Assembly (NCBI GenBank): GCA_021234155.1
Contig: JAJEKV010000071.1
Coordinates: 3,842,483-3,906,482, forward strand
Source of the DNA: Isoetes taiwanensis
Lineage: Eukaryota > Streptophyta > Lycopodiopsida > Isoetales > Isoetaceae
DNA: 64,000 nucleotides
Reading direction: 5' to 3'
Part shown: piece after piece, positions 54,327 to 64,000 of the stretch
Layout of the letters: every line of letters starts with the position of its first letter
Numbering within the stretch: position 1 is the stretch's first letter
Made by a program: the position numbers and the translations under genes
The notes under the pieces: generated by a model
Told to the model about the DNA's origin: nothing
The model's input: the letters and a program-made list of their open reading frames with translations, nothing else
Databases searched by the model: none

Positions 54327-54408
54327 ATGTACAATTTGTTCAGAGCTGCGAACTATAAGAAGGCTAGATGTACAATGTGTTCAGAGCTGCGAACTATAAG
54401 AGCGCAAA
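54327..54408. repeat. Tandem duplication, 41 bp x 2
   Basis: ATGTACAAT(T/G)TGTTCAGAGC and the following bases to ACTATAAGA occur at 54,327 and 54,368. Confidence 0.85.
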
Positions 54409-54447
54409 CCAAATAACATTGTGCCCTCTATAGTCTGCTCTTCTGTA

Positions 54448-54549
54448 TATAAGAATGGCAGTTTACTGCCCATTTCCAGGGAGTCATCCCTGCCTCCGCG
54501 CGGGCAGGGATGATTCCCTGGGAATGGGCAGTAAACTGCCATTCTTATA
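54448..54549 (+). ncRNA. Candidate small-RNA hairpin (47-bp arms)
   Basis: Arms 54,448-54,494 and 54,503-54,549 pair along their whole length around an 8-nt loop. The only two non-Watson-Crick positions would be G-U pairs in RNA transcribed from the plus strand. Such a compact foldback is the form of young plant MIRNA genes and of hairpin siRNA loci. The arm sequence (for example GGGAATGGGCAGTAAACTGCC) matches no conserved plant miRNA I know. It could instead be a tiny foldback transposon. Confidence 0.5.
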
Positions 54550-54627
54550 ACATGGATGCAACTTGGGTTGCAAATCTCCAGAATTAGGGGTAGAAACGCC
54601 AGAATGAGAGGTAGATGGTGAGAATCG

Positions 54628-54803
54628 AAGGTAAATCTTCAAGAATGTTGAGTAACTTCAAGAACGAAGGTAAATCTTCAAGAATGTTGAGTAACTTCAA
54701 GAACGGCTGTGCAGCTAAATCTTCAAGAATGTTGAGTAACTTCAAGAACGAAGGTAAATCTTCAAGAATGTTGAGTAACTTCAAGAACGGCTGTGCAGCT
54801 GTA
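54628..54803. repeat. Four in-frame tandem repeats, 39/45 bp
   Basis: Units of AAATCTTCAAGAATGTTGAG plus TAACTTCAAGAACG alternate with AAGGT and GCTGTGCAGCT linkers, giving a higher-order 84-87 bp doublet. The plus frame reads KSSRMLSNFKN four times and the minus frame LKLLNILEDL four times. Confidence 0.85.
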
Positions 54804-55073
54804 GATTAGTAGTAGTTCCGGAAAAGAAACTTAGCCAGATGGCGCAATGCTATTGGCGGAGATGGCAGAATGCAACCTAAGTTGCATTTACGATAAGTTA
54901 TTTCCAGGGAAGCATAGCTCCTTATGGTTCTGACCCGGTGACCGATCGGAATGAGGTGTATCCTCATGTTCCTGGCCTGCTTTTCATGCCATTTTGCTCT
55001 CAAAGGCCACAATATGGTAGTTGGAAAATAAATTTTCCCGTGTTTCGTGGAGGCGCCGAAGGTCGGCTATGGC

Positions 55074-55162
55074 GCACGGATTGGTAAAACGGGGGATTCG
55101 GTCAGGGGGGATAAGAGTGCACGGATTGGTAAAGCGGGGGATTCGGGCGGGGGATAAGAGTG
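55074..55162. repeat. Tandem duplication, 45 bp x 2
   Basis: GCACGGATTGGTAAA(A/G)CGGG and the following bases to GGGATAAGAGT occur at 55,074 and 55,119. Confidence 0.85.
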
Positions 55163-55282
55163 CTTTCCCATGGGTTCGACCTTGATTGCCGGACTTGGAT
55201 TGCTGTACCCAAGTCTTGACCTGGGCAAAAAAGAATTGCAGACTGATTATTTTTTCGTTAAGGTCAAAAACCTGAACCAAGC

Positions 55283-55400
55283 AAGGTCGGATCTTCATGG
55301 GATCATGGCGTCTGGATGCCTGGCCAGAAAAAAATTCAAGGTCAGATCTTCATGGGAACATGGCATCTGTATGCCTGGCCAAGAAAAATCTCAGGCTTTT
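55283..55400. repeat. Tandem duplication, about 53 bp x 2
   Basis: AAGGTC(G/A)GATCTTCATGGGA and the following bases to TGCCTGGCCA(A)GAAAAA occur twice. Confidence 0.8.
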
Positions 55401-55499
55401 GGGCCCATGGGAAAGCACCCTAATTCAGTCGAGCCTGGGGCCGGATTCTTCAATCGTGGGGGGCCGGATTCTTCAGCCCTCCCCAATCGAATTTTGGAA

Positions 55500-56025
55500 T
55501 TGCTATATAGCATGCTCTAATTTAGAGAATAGCAATTCTTTAATTTAGAGAATGACAATACGGTAGCATGTGACAATTGGATATGGGCTGAGCTCCAACT
55601 TAAATGCTAGAGGAATAGGACAATCCGTCCATTAATTCTAGTTTTGTAGCTCCCGACTCTGCGAAACTGGGATCATGTCCTGATTTGCTTACTACTACAC
55701 AACATACTATGATCTCTTTGATTCTCCTTTCCTAGAATATATGCACCTCCTTTTATTCCCTTAGCAAGACAACTAACGATGAGTAGTTATAAGTAACCCA
55801 ACTACTTATATACTTATGGAGCTGGCCTAAAAGTCAGGAACTTACGCTCCTAGAGTAGGACCAAGGAGAGTAACATGCATGCAAGTTGGTGTGTTCAAAA
55901 TTGATCTTGGCTAAAGGAAACTGATGCATGGGTGCCCCGTTATTGGGTGCACCGTGCGTTGATCATAGTCTTCTGTGAAAGGTTTGAGTTTGAGCATGAC
56001 TATTGGGACCCAAAAGATGGTTAGC
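55500..56025. other. No gene seen
   Basis: AT-rich spacer between two repeat blocks. A GAATAGCAATTC dyad is the only structure noticed. Confidence 0.4.
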
Positions 56026-56029
56026 AAGT

Positions 56030-56866
56030 TGAAATGGGAAAAACTTTAGCCATGCAAGCCAAAACCCCCCAAGGCAAATTGGACGCCCGCCCAGTTTGGC
56101 CCTTGGGGGGAATCCTTTTTGCCATGTATGGCAACACCCCCCGAGCAAATTGGGCGCCCGCCCAGTTTGGCCCTTGGGGAAAACTTTTTGCCATGCAAGG
56201 CAACACCCCCTGGGGCAAATTGGCCGCCTGCCCAGTTTGGCTCTCGGGGAAAAACTTTTTTCCATGCAAAGCAACACACCCTGGGGCAAATTGGGCGCCC
56301 ACCCAGTTTGGCCCTTGGGGAAAAACTTTTTGCCATGCAAAGCAACGCCCCCTGGGGCAAATTGGGCGCCCAGCCAGTTTGTATGGGGAAAAAAAGGCCG
56401 GCCGGGGAAACTTTTTGCCATGCAAGGCAACACCCCCCGAGGCAAATTGGGTGCCCGCCCAGTTTGGCCCTTGGGGAAAATTTATTTTCCATGCAAGGCA
56501 ACACCCCCCGGGGCAAATTGGGCGCCCGCCCAGTTTGGCCCTTGGGGAGGAAACTTTTTCCCATGCAAGGCAACAATCCCCTGGGCAAATTGAGCGTCCG
56601 GCCAGTTTGGCCCTTGGGGAAAACGTTTTGCCATGCAAAGCAACACCACCCGGGCAAATTGTGCGCCCACCCAGTTTGGCCCTTGGGAAAAAACTTTTTG
56701 CCATGAAAGGCAACACACCAGGGCAAATTGGGCGCCTGCCCAATTTGGCCCTCGAGGGAAAACTTTTTGCCATGCAAGCCAACATATCTCGGAGGCAAAT
56801 TGGGCGCTCGCCCAGTTTGGCCCTTGGGGGAAAACTTTTTGCCATGCAAGGCAACACCCCCAAGGG
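56030..56866. repeat. 71-bp minisatellite, about 12 units
   Basis: Unit starts marked by GCAAATTGGGCGCCCGCCCA fall at about 56,074, 56,145, 56,215, 56,286, 56,357, 56,442, 56,513, 56,585, 56,654, 56,723 and 56,795. The period is 69-72 bp, with one 85-bp unit that carries an extra AAAAAAAGGCCGGCC. Because 71 is not a multiple of three and the unit has few stops in any phase, long frames (up to 290 codons) are open on both strands. I read these as by-products of the repeat, not genes. Confidence 0.92.
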
Positions 56867-57444
56867 TAATTTTTTCTTAGTATATAGTCGTCTCTACATA
56901 AGGTAGAAGAGAAGGGAAATAAATCACTAGCTCCCAAGAATTCATGAAGAAGATGGAAATTAGTATGAAAGATGCTGCACAACATGCTCCAGCATACTTT
57001 GAAGAACCTAAAAAAGCTTTGCCAAACAAAAAGCAACCTGACTCTTGAGAATTATTTGTTTTCTATCCCAATTGACACAATGCCTGCCAGCTCCCCTACC
57101 TGCACGATTTCCAAAATATTGCATCGTTATAATAAAAAAAATGCAATATTCTAAAAATTAGCCATCATTTCAGAGGCATATGGACTCAGAGAAAGTCCAT
57201 ATATAATGAAATTGTGCTTTATGCAATACAATACTCGTAGCCCATCAGTTCAATCATTCCATTATATGATATGCAGTTGGCATGCGACTACATATTGTAC
57301 AATAATGAGTCAAGCGAAACATCAAAGCATATATCCAATCAAATTTTCAATTCCAGCTTATGAATGACCCCGTATCCAGTCTTTCTTAACAGAGCAAAGA
57401 GTATTCGTATTCGTATCTGTTCGTGAATTACATAGCGAAGCACT

Positions 57445-57600
57445 CACTACCTTGTTGTGAGATCTGACAGGGGTTTGAAATCCCTGGGCTGCAATGCCTA
57501 TTGCTTATATGTGTTTATGAATTAGGCCCATAATACTAACTTGTTGTGAGATATGACAAGGGACGAAATCCCCAGGATGCAAAATCCAGTTGTTTGCATT
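57445..57600. repeat. Diverged direct repeat, about 55 bp
   Basis: CTTGTTGTGAGAT(C/A)TGACA(A/G)GG followed by GAAATCCC and TGCAA occurs near 57,451 and 57,540. Confidence 0.65.
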
Positions 57601-57678
57601 GTATTTAATAGTGTACATTGACTTCTATTATGCTTTTAAAAACCATATACTAAGGTGCAAGGTGCACTATATGTTTAA

Positions 57679-57706
57679 CTAGTAATGGTGCCCAGCATTG
57701 CTGGGC
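57679..57706 (-). repeat. Helitron 3' terminus, minus orientation
   Basis: On the minus strand the hairpin GCCCAGCAATGCTGGGC, the spacer ACCATTA, CTAG and then T match the end at 8,568-8,597. The body extends to the right. Confidence 0.75.
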
Positions 57707-58030
57707 ATAAGTTGGGAGCCTATAAAAACATTATAAGTTGAGATCATGTAGATATTTTGATGCAATGAGAAAAGTGTGAAGTAATAATCCAATTTTCTTC
57801 TTTTTCTTATAGCGAAAACTTTTTGAAGGTATAACAAAGTTTAAAAGAAACCTACCCTCTTCGTGTTAGATAATATTGCCTTGGTATATATAAGAACTTT
57901 GAGTAGAACAGGATGGTGCCTATTCATAGCAATTCTGAGGTTTGTTATATGTATATATGGAGTTCTCCACATAATCTCTGAAAGACATTGTTGTTGATCC
58001 ACGATGCAGGCAGACAATAATTCTATAATA

Positions 58031-58054
58031 GAAAATTGCCCAGCGTTGCTGGGC
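58031..58054 (-). repeat. Helitron-like end, degenerate
   Basis: The hairpin GCCCAGCAACGCTGGGC followed by AATTTT and CTAT (not CTRR) lies 350 bp right of the previous end, so this may be an older copy or a nested insertion. Confidence 0.45.
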
Positions 58055-58059
58055 TTGTG

Positions 58060-60050
58060 GCTATGGTAATATATTTTGAGCTACGATTGTAGCATAGGCC
58101 AAAGTTTCTATTCTTTTTCTTAACGACTAAATAAATTTTAAAATGTTTGAAACTTAGTAAATTGGAAACTGAATATGTTGCAAATTGTGCACCATTGTCA
58201 TACAACTTTGCCCCATTTTAATAAGCTCAATCAATGTCATCTACCAAGTGGCCAACCAAATTTTTCAATACTTTTGCCAACTTCAATAGAGTATTTGCTT
58301 ATAGCCTCTGGCACATGTTAGACCTTGCAAAGGGGAAGGCAAAACTATTTCAATGAAGGAATTCAGTTGCAAAAAGTAGTTAGGAAAAGCGAGAAGCGGT
58401 CCCCCCCTCCTCCGTCCCCCCTCCTTTCCTTTTTTGGTGGTATGGATAGTGGCACTCTGCCTTTTGGAAGTTGCTTCTATACATGTTTTTTTTTTTTTTT
58501 TTTTTTCGGAGTTTGGGAGTGAATCTCTCATTCAAATATGTTTCACAATGTGTGTGACATTGTGAAATAAATTATGAACATGCTTTAGTGTGGTGGTTCA
58601 ACCTCAAGTGGATGCTGCAAATTCAAGTGCAAATTGTTATGATCTGCAATAAGTTAGATGGATGTTACGAATTGCTCTAGAAAGTAATGAATGTCTCTTG
58701 CAACTTGTGATTTAAATACTATCACCATCATTCAAAACAACCAATGCTAGCCACATGTGAGAAGCAAGTTTGCAAAATATCTCTAAACTCCTCTGTTTAT
58801 AGGAGCATGGAGCACTATTTGCTGTATTAAAACATACATTAGTATGCCAATTTGGAGATTTTAATTTCCACAAGAGACACTCTTTCAGATTTTGTCTGTG
58901 ATGTTCAATTTCTTAACAATGATATAAATTGGCTCATAAATATAAAATTTCAATCTATATGCAACATTCTTGATTTTCAACCTAAATGTTAGTAGCAAAA
59001 TCAACTGACACAGTGCCAAGACAATATAGCCATCTTCTTTTATATCTGCAAACACATTTTATGCTTGAGTTCAACCTATGAACAAAGGTCTTCTTTCCTG
59101 TGTGCATATTAAAGGCCTACCTTCCTATTGCCAAAAAAAAAAAAAAAAAAAACACCTCATGATAGCTTCTAGGATCAAGTCTTAAAAAACGTTCTACATT
59201 GCACTTGGAAGCTGCATATCGTTATCATTCTTACAAAATAGGACTACTCGTGAACATACATAAAAGGCATAACCTTGCAAAAGAGAATGACTATGTCAGT
59301 GTATTATAGAGTACAGCTCAGGAAATATTGTTTTCTACAGGCCTTGAGTTGGGTAAAATAAAACATAAAATAGAGATAATGAAATTGACCTTTTGTACAT
59401 TATGCTTCTTTGAGTAAAAGCTTAAGTAATATCAGAGACTCGAGTAAGGCATCATTGAAAAAGATGTAGCTTTTCTTATTCTGATGCACACTCATTTATC
59501 ATATACCAGCCATCCCTTATGTTCATGCAATCGAATATTCACTGTCAAAACATGTTTATCTCCAAGCTGATAGCAACATGATGATCATGCCATAGAAACC
59601 CATAGATGTACAAACTAAACATCTATCTGCAGCATATACATGCATAACCACATGCATACAGTTGTCTAGAACAAAATGAACTAAACACGCAATGGGGCCC
59701 TGCTATAAAAGGGTTACAATGACGAAGAAAATTATGGAGCAATGACTTACTTGGATTGACTGGAAATGTCTGTAATATGCTGCCTAGATCTATTGCCAGA
59801 TACAACATGGCACCACAAAGATGCTAAAATGATGAACGGACCAACTTATGAGCAACAGAAAACATCATCCCCAAACATTATCTTCATACCTTTCCAAGAG
59901 GCCCTTTCCTTGCTATATATTTTGTTCCTTTTACTTGCTAGGTGCCACCCTGCATGCACAATTAGGATTACTCATTATGTGCAATTTGCAGTAAAATAGC
60001 ACCCATTGATGGGGCTTACAGTTCATTCGCACCACATGCCCCTAGGTATC
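58060..60050. other. Possible Helitron body; no recognised gene
   Basis: AT-rich with homopolymers: poly-T at about 58,487-58,506 and poly-A at about 59,130-59,151. Either could be the tail of a decayed retroposon. No coding similarity seen. Confidence 0.35.
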
Positions 60051-60076
60051 GAGCAATCAATGGAACTGATAAGATC

Positions 60077-61411
60077 ATGATGGAAGCTGATAAGATCATG
60101 ATGGAAGCTGAAGCAGATGATAATCATGCATTCCCAAAGGACTTAAACAGAGGTAAGATTTATTCCTCTACATCAGTAGATAATGTGATCTTTCAAAACC
60201 AGAAACAAGATAGTGAAGCAGGCAAAGTAAGAGTAGGGGAAGATCGGGCTTCGGCTAGTGGCAGTGCAAGGAGTAATGCAAGGGAGGCTTGAAAAAACAA
60301 TGACACGATAGCAAGAGTTAACAAGCCTAGATTCTCGGAATGGATAAAGAATAAGGTGCCAACAGAAACAGCCAGGAGTTTGAGAGTAGATGTAGCACTT
60401 AAAATAGTAGAAGCAGGTTTTGCCCAAGATCTGGGTAAATTAAACAAAGACCAACTTGAAAAAAATGGAACTGAAAGTGCTAGAAATATAGAAGTAGATG
60501 GGGAGTCTAACTTTCCAATAGCAGAGATTGATCATGGTATGCACGTAAAAGTGGTGGAGAACTTGGTATCGCGATCTGTTATTGGATTCTTTACAGGAGG
60601 ATTCCTGGACTTCCGAAAACTAGAATCTTGGTTGTCAACTCACTTGAAAAGGTTAGGTTTGCCCCAGCATGAATCCCTAAAGGCACTAGGTGGCAACTTC
60701 TTCCTCATCTTATTCCATAGTGAAGACGCAGTAGATAAGATGGTGGCTCGCGCAGCGGACACTTTTATGGGGGAATACATCTTATATCAACACTATTCTC
60801 CTGGATTCTCCCCCCATCAAATGTCAGCAATCAAAATCCCATGCTGGCTGGAGATTGAACACCTACCTCCAGACATGCTGATACCAGAGTTTTTAAAGGC
60901 CATTGCTAACACAATAGGCGCTTATATCTCACATTCCATAGCCAGAGGGCCAAGGATTTGTGTAGCCATTCCAGCAAAGACATGCATACCAAAAGGGATG
61001 ATAGTTAAGAGTGGCAAGTGCTCTTTCAAATTTCCCTTGAAATTGACCAACAAATGGGAAATATACAGAATGTTTCCAGATCTAAAAATTGAAGGGCTGG
61101 AAGAGAACCCCCAGGCAAGATCTAAAGAGGAAATGAATCCACAAAATCAAGCACAGAGTGATAATCCCAAAGATCCCCCCACAAGTGACGGGGTCCCAAC
61201 GAGCCACCAAACGGCCCCCGCAACAATCACCCCATGTGCTCCAAGCCGGGGAGCGAAAACCCCTACCACTAGCAATGCGGCATCGCCAACCAAAGGACCT
61301 ACATCGGAGTCTATCATCTCCACAACTATTGAGGGCTTGTCAAAAACAGATGGTCAAACTTGGGAAGTGGGAGGGGCCAGGCAAAAAGGAAGAACCAGAA
61401 ATATTGCTTGA
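60077..61411 (+). CDS. LINE (L1-type) ORF1 with DUF4283-like domain and one in-frame TGA
   Basis: 445 codons in one frame, with a single TGA at codon 72 (60,290-60,292). Before it: MMEADKIMMEAEADDNH and a short tandem repeat of the first codons. After it: KPRFSEWIKNKV, then the DUF4283-like domain (about residues 157-300: VIGFFTGGFLDF, NFFLILFHSEDAVDKM, GEYILYQHYSPGF, IPCWLEIEHLPPDML, PRICVAIP). A Pro/Ser/Thr-rich tail and TWEVGGARQKGR follow. It aligns over its length with 28,599-30,197 on the minus strand, though clearly diverged. It is the nucleic-acid-binding protein of a LINE whose ORF2 follows. Confidence 0.82.
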
Positions 61412-62432
61412 AAGAATGGAGGGCCTCGTCCAAAGTCCCCTCCCCAAGTGTCTCTCAGCACTCATATTGTCTCTGAGGTAAACAACCCTTTCTCTCAGTA
61501 CATTAAAGAAGTAATGATTTCAGAGGAGGCATTGCCAGACAAGGCGAAAGGAAAATACACTTCTTAGACTCATCAGCCAACAAAAAATAATGGAGATGTG
61601 CATCTTTAGTACTTGGGACAGGACCTGCAACATCTTCTTCCATTTTCATCTGCAAAGCAAACAGCAAACAGCGAAGATGAAGCCTTACCAAGTGCTTATA
61701 GTTTTAATTGAAGTTATCCTCTTAATACCTGGATATCCTTCACGAAATATGACTATACATGAAGAAGACGCAAATAGTTCAAGCGTACTTCAAACATGGT
61801 TGGCCCATAAACTCCAAAAAACAGCATCAGAGTTCCTTTAAATCCCTGGATCTATAAGGCCAAGCACACATAATATAAAGCTTCCATACACTGTTTATAA
61901 TTAGATAAATTTGATTATTGTGCTATTTATTTAATTAAGGTCTAGCTTCATTGCTTCATTGGGTAACAGGCTCTAGCATCCTAAAAGACTTGCATGAAGG
62001 TGATGCATAAGAGAAAAATGGCAGAATACGGCAGTTGAGGGAATCTAATGCACAGTGATTTTTATGGAAAATGCCGTCCAAGCTCAAGCGGGAGGCGGAA
62101 ACCCTAACACTAGCAATGTGCTCCAAGCCGGGAGGCGAAACCCCTAACACTAGCAATGCGGCATCGCCAACCAAAGGGACCTACATCGGAGTCTATCATC
62201 TCCACGACTATTGAGGGCTTGTCAAAAGCAGATGGTCAAACTTGGGAAGTGGGAGGGGCAGGGCAAAAGGAAGAACAGAAATATTGCTTGAAAGAATGGA
62301 GGGCCTCGCCCAAAGTCCCTCCCCAAGTGTCTCAAGACTCATATTGTCTCCGAGGTAAACAACCCTTTCTCTCAGGACATTAAAGAAGTAATGATTTCAG
62401 AGGAGGCATTGCCAGACAAGGCAAAAGGAAAT
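61235..62432. repeat. Direct duplication of 320 bp within the LINE
   Basis: 61,235-61,554 and 62,117-62,432 are near-identical copies of the ORF1 3' end and inter-ORF region, separated by about 560 bp. A 40-bp mini-duplication (AACACTAGCAATG word) leads into copy 2. Confidence 0.9.
61677..61841 (+). CDS. Small ORF with signal-peptide-like N-terminus, 54 aa
   Basis: It lies in the non-LINE segment between the two duplicated blocks. It starts MKPYQVLIVLIEVILLIPG, a basic residue followed by a hydrophobic core and small residues, as in a secretion signal. A polar tail follows (NMTIHEEDANSSSVLQTWL, with two possible N-glycosylation sites). I do not recognise it. It may be a captured fragment of a secreted or small-peptide gene, or chance. 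Confidence 0.3.
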   Translation: MKPYQVLIVLIEVILLIPGYPSRNMTIHEEDANSSSVLQTWLAHKLQKTASEFL

Positions 62433-62645
62433 CGAGGAGATATTGTAGGATGGGGAGAGTTGGTTGCTATAGAGAGTGCCCTCCCATCACACAAAAACCG
62501 ATGGACAGACCTTGCAATGAGGAGAATGGGGAGGGCCGAAGACCGCCCAGTGTAACAGAGGAAAAAAATAAAAAGACGTAAGCAATAGACATGAGATGGG
62601 GACGGGTAACATGAAAAGGAAGAAAGGGTCTCCAAACATCTCCCC

Positions 62646-64000
62646 ATGAATTATAAAATCCTTTTTGGAATATCGGGGAGTAAAATCCTCCGGAATACAA
62701 GAAAAGCAGATTATCAAATGCAATCAAGGAAATAAATCCGGACATTATATGCTTGCGGGGAGCATAAATGTAAATGAGGGGAGATATACGAATTGTTCAA
62801 CACAATAGGTAAAGAATATGTGGGCATTCTGCAGAAGAAAAGAAACCTCTAGTCGCGGGCACTTTGATCGCGCTGGAAGAAGGATGTAAAAGTATGTGAT
62901 TTTCTGGTGAAAGAGTGTTGGTAGGTGGGCTATAATTCTATGGCAACAAGAAGGTAGAATATGGGGTCCGGTGAATATTTCGCCCACAACAACCCCAGGG
63001 GCAGAGGTGCTTTATCGGCCACTCTCGGACATAGATTGAAAGGCTTTGGAAGTCGGGTAGCTTGGCTAATGATGGGGATTTCAATATGGTGGAGGCGGCC
63101 GAGGATAGACAAGGGGCATCGTCGAGAAATTGTACATGGGTTTGAGAAGCTTCGTTGATGTAAATTGGTAGAGGATATGGGTTTTATGGAGCTGGAGGGA
63201 GATAAAGGGATTTACATGGTGTAATGGATGCCTTGGAGCGAGGGAGGGCGTATGCAAGGCACGATAGATGCTACATGAATGGCGTGGCTTTCTCCATCCT
63301 CCCAAACCTTCAAAGGTCCAATCAATTAAAGAATGCTATCTCCGATCATAATCCACAAGTGATATCTACTAAGAAGTGTGGAGGTTTAGAACTTCTAAAA
63401 CAGTATTCAAATTAAATACGGATATTTGAAAGACCCAGATTTTGTGGAGTCCTCCGCAAAAGCATATGGCAATCGGCTTTTAGAATGGGAATTGGTATGG
63501 AAACCATGATAAATGCTCTTTCAAATATTAAAAATTATGCTAAAAGTGGGGTAGGGCTAAAGTGCAAAAAGAAAGGGAAGAACTGGATTCCCTTTATGGC
63601 CAACTTCTCTCACTTAGAGCATTGGGCTGCAATGATGGGACGGAGGAGGAGAAAAGGATAATAGAACATATAAAGACATTAGAAGAGGTCAAGGTAGCCG
63701 AAAACAAATGTAAAGGTGTCCGACACGGCTAAAAGAAGCTGATAAATGCACAAAGTTCTTCTTCAAGACAGTTAAAGAAAAGAAGAGATCTTCCACACTA
63801 TCATACATCACTCAAAATGACGGTTCGATTCTCAAATCTCCAGGAGATCTCAAAAGGTATCTATATAACCATTTCAATGCTTTCTTTGGAGAACATAACT
63901 TACCATTTCTAGAGACTTTCGAAGAGCTGGTGGTTTCAAAAGTCTCACCTATAATGAACTCTAGCCAGCAAGATATTTTAAGTCTTCCCCTCTCTATGGT
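62646..64000 (+). pseudogene. LINE ORF2: endonuclease and RT connector (partial)
   Basis: It begins near ATG 62,646 with MNYKIL and an EN-like first strand. The APE-type endonuclease extends to about 63,400 (GDFN catalytic aspartate and asparagine, SDH catalytic histidine block). The connector extends to the window end. At least four frame changes and several stops are evident. The RT domain itself is not in the window. Confidence 0.75.

Larger units (their letters stand above)
54237..55454. repeat. 1.2-kb segment bounded by 31-bp inverted repeats
   Basis: 54,237-54,267 and 55,424-55,454 are reverse complements at 28 of 31 positions (shared core CTGGGGCCGGATTCTTCA; the three differences are transitions). 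The segment contains a long hairpin and at least four separate tandem duplications. It may be a DNA element, but no target duplication was identified. Confidence 0.5.
60077..64000 (+). mobile_element. L1-type LINE, runs off the window
   Basis: ORF1 (60,077-61,411) is followed by a 320-bp duplicated block and foreign sequence, then ORF2 from about 62,646. The ORF2 endonuclease is visible as NAIKEINPDIICL, GDFNMVEAAEDRQG and ISDHNPQVIS. From about 63,690 the connector before RT follows: TKFFFKTVKEKKRSS-like words and DGSILKSPGDLKRYLYNHF. ORF2 changes frame several times and has stops, so this copy is inactive. RT lies beyond the window. Confidence 0.85.

Noticed and set aside
56034-56906. ORFs of 290, 280, 267, 195, 184 and 165 codons on both strands
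   Set aside because: All are products of the 71-bp tandem repeat. They overlap each other in every phase, and no protein family is visible.

Overview
The window looks like nuclear DNA from a land plant, probably a large, transposon-rich genome of a non-flowering lineage. A fern is my best guess, with low confidence. The clues are spliced plant-type genes with short GT-AG introns, a plant tRNA-Arg(ACG), plant L1 LINEs whose ORF1 carries a DUF4283-like domain, a Ty3/gypsy chromovirus, Helitrons and a DIRS-type tyrosine-recombinase retroelement. Only three units read as intact host genes: a six-exon NAD(P)-binding short-chain dehydrogenase (11,977-14,216, +), tRNA-Arg(ACG) (14,850-14,922, +) and a three-exon 2-oxoglutarate/Fe(II) dioxygenase (51,074-52,514, -).

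Layout. 1-560 is a decayed Ty1/copia pol tail. About 900-10,600 is a decayed DIRS-like retroelement (gag-like part, RT, RNase H, tyrosine recombinase). Three younger elements split it: a TTAA-flanked piggyBac-like element (2,210-3,437), a Helitron of about 4.2 kb carrying unidentified hydrophobic gene fragments (ending at 8,596), and an 8-bp-TSD hAT-like element (9,423-10,165). 10.6-17.3 kb holds the dehydrogenase gene, the tRNA and a miniature LTR element (TRIM) inserted in coding-like sequence. 17.3-26.3 kb is mostly AT-rich and unrecognised. 26.5-32.9 kb lies between perfect 25-bp inverted repeats. It contains an array of near-perfect palindromes, a LINE ORF1 without ORF2, and a trihelix/Myb-like fragment.

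33,284-47,203 is a whole-length chromovirus on the minus strand with TSD TGGAT, two LTRs, a tRNA-iMet-type PBS, a polypurine tract, gag-PR-RT-RNaseH-IN-chromodomain, and about 4 kb of extra reading frames between the leader and gag. One of these frames (43,679-45,034) ends in a complete histone H3 fold of H3.3 type. The element therefore encodes both a chromodomain and a histone H3, and this is the most striking observation here.

47.2-51 kb holds tandem repeats, a long foldback and a Helitron end. The dioxygenase gene follows. 54.2-56.9 kb is a dense repeat block with a near-perfect 47-bp-arm hairpin and a 71-bp minisatellite. 57.6-58.1 kb has reverse-oriented Helitron ends. 60,077-64,000 is a LINE that runs off the window edge. 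Both LINE ORF1s, though diverged, keep an in-frame TGA at the same position.
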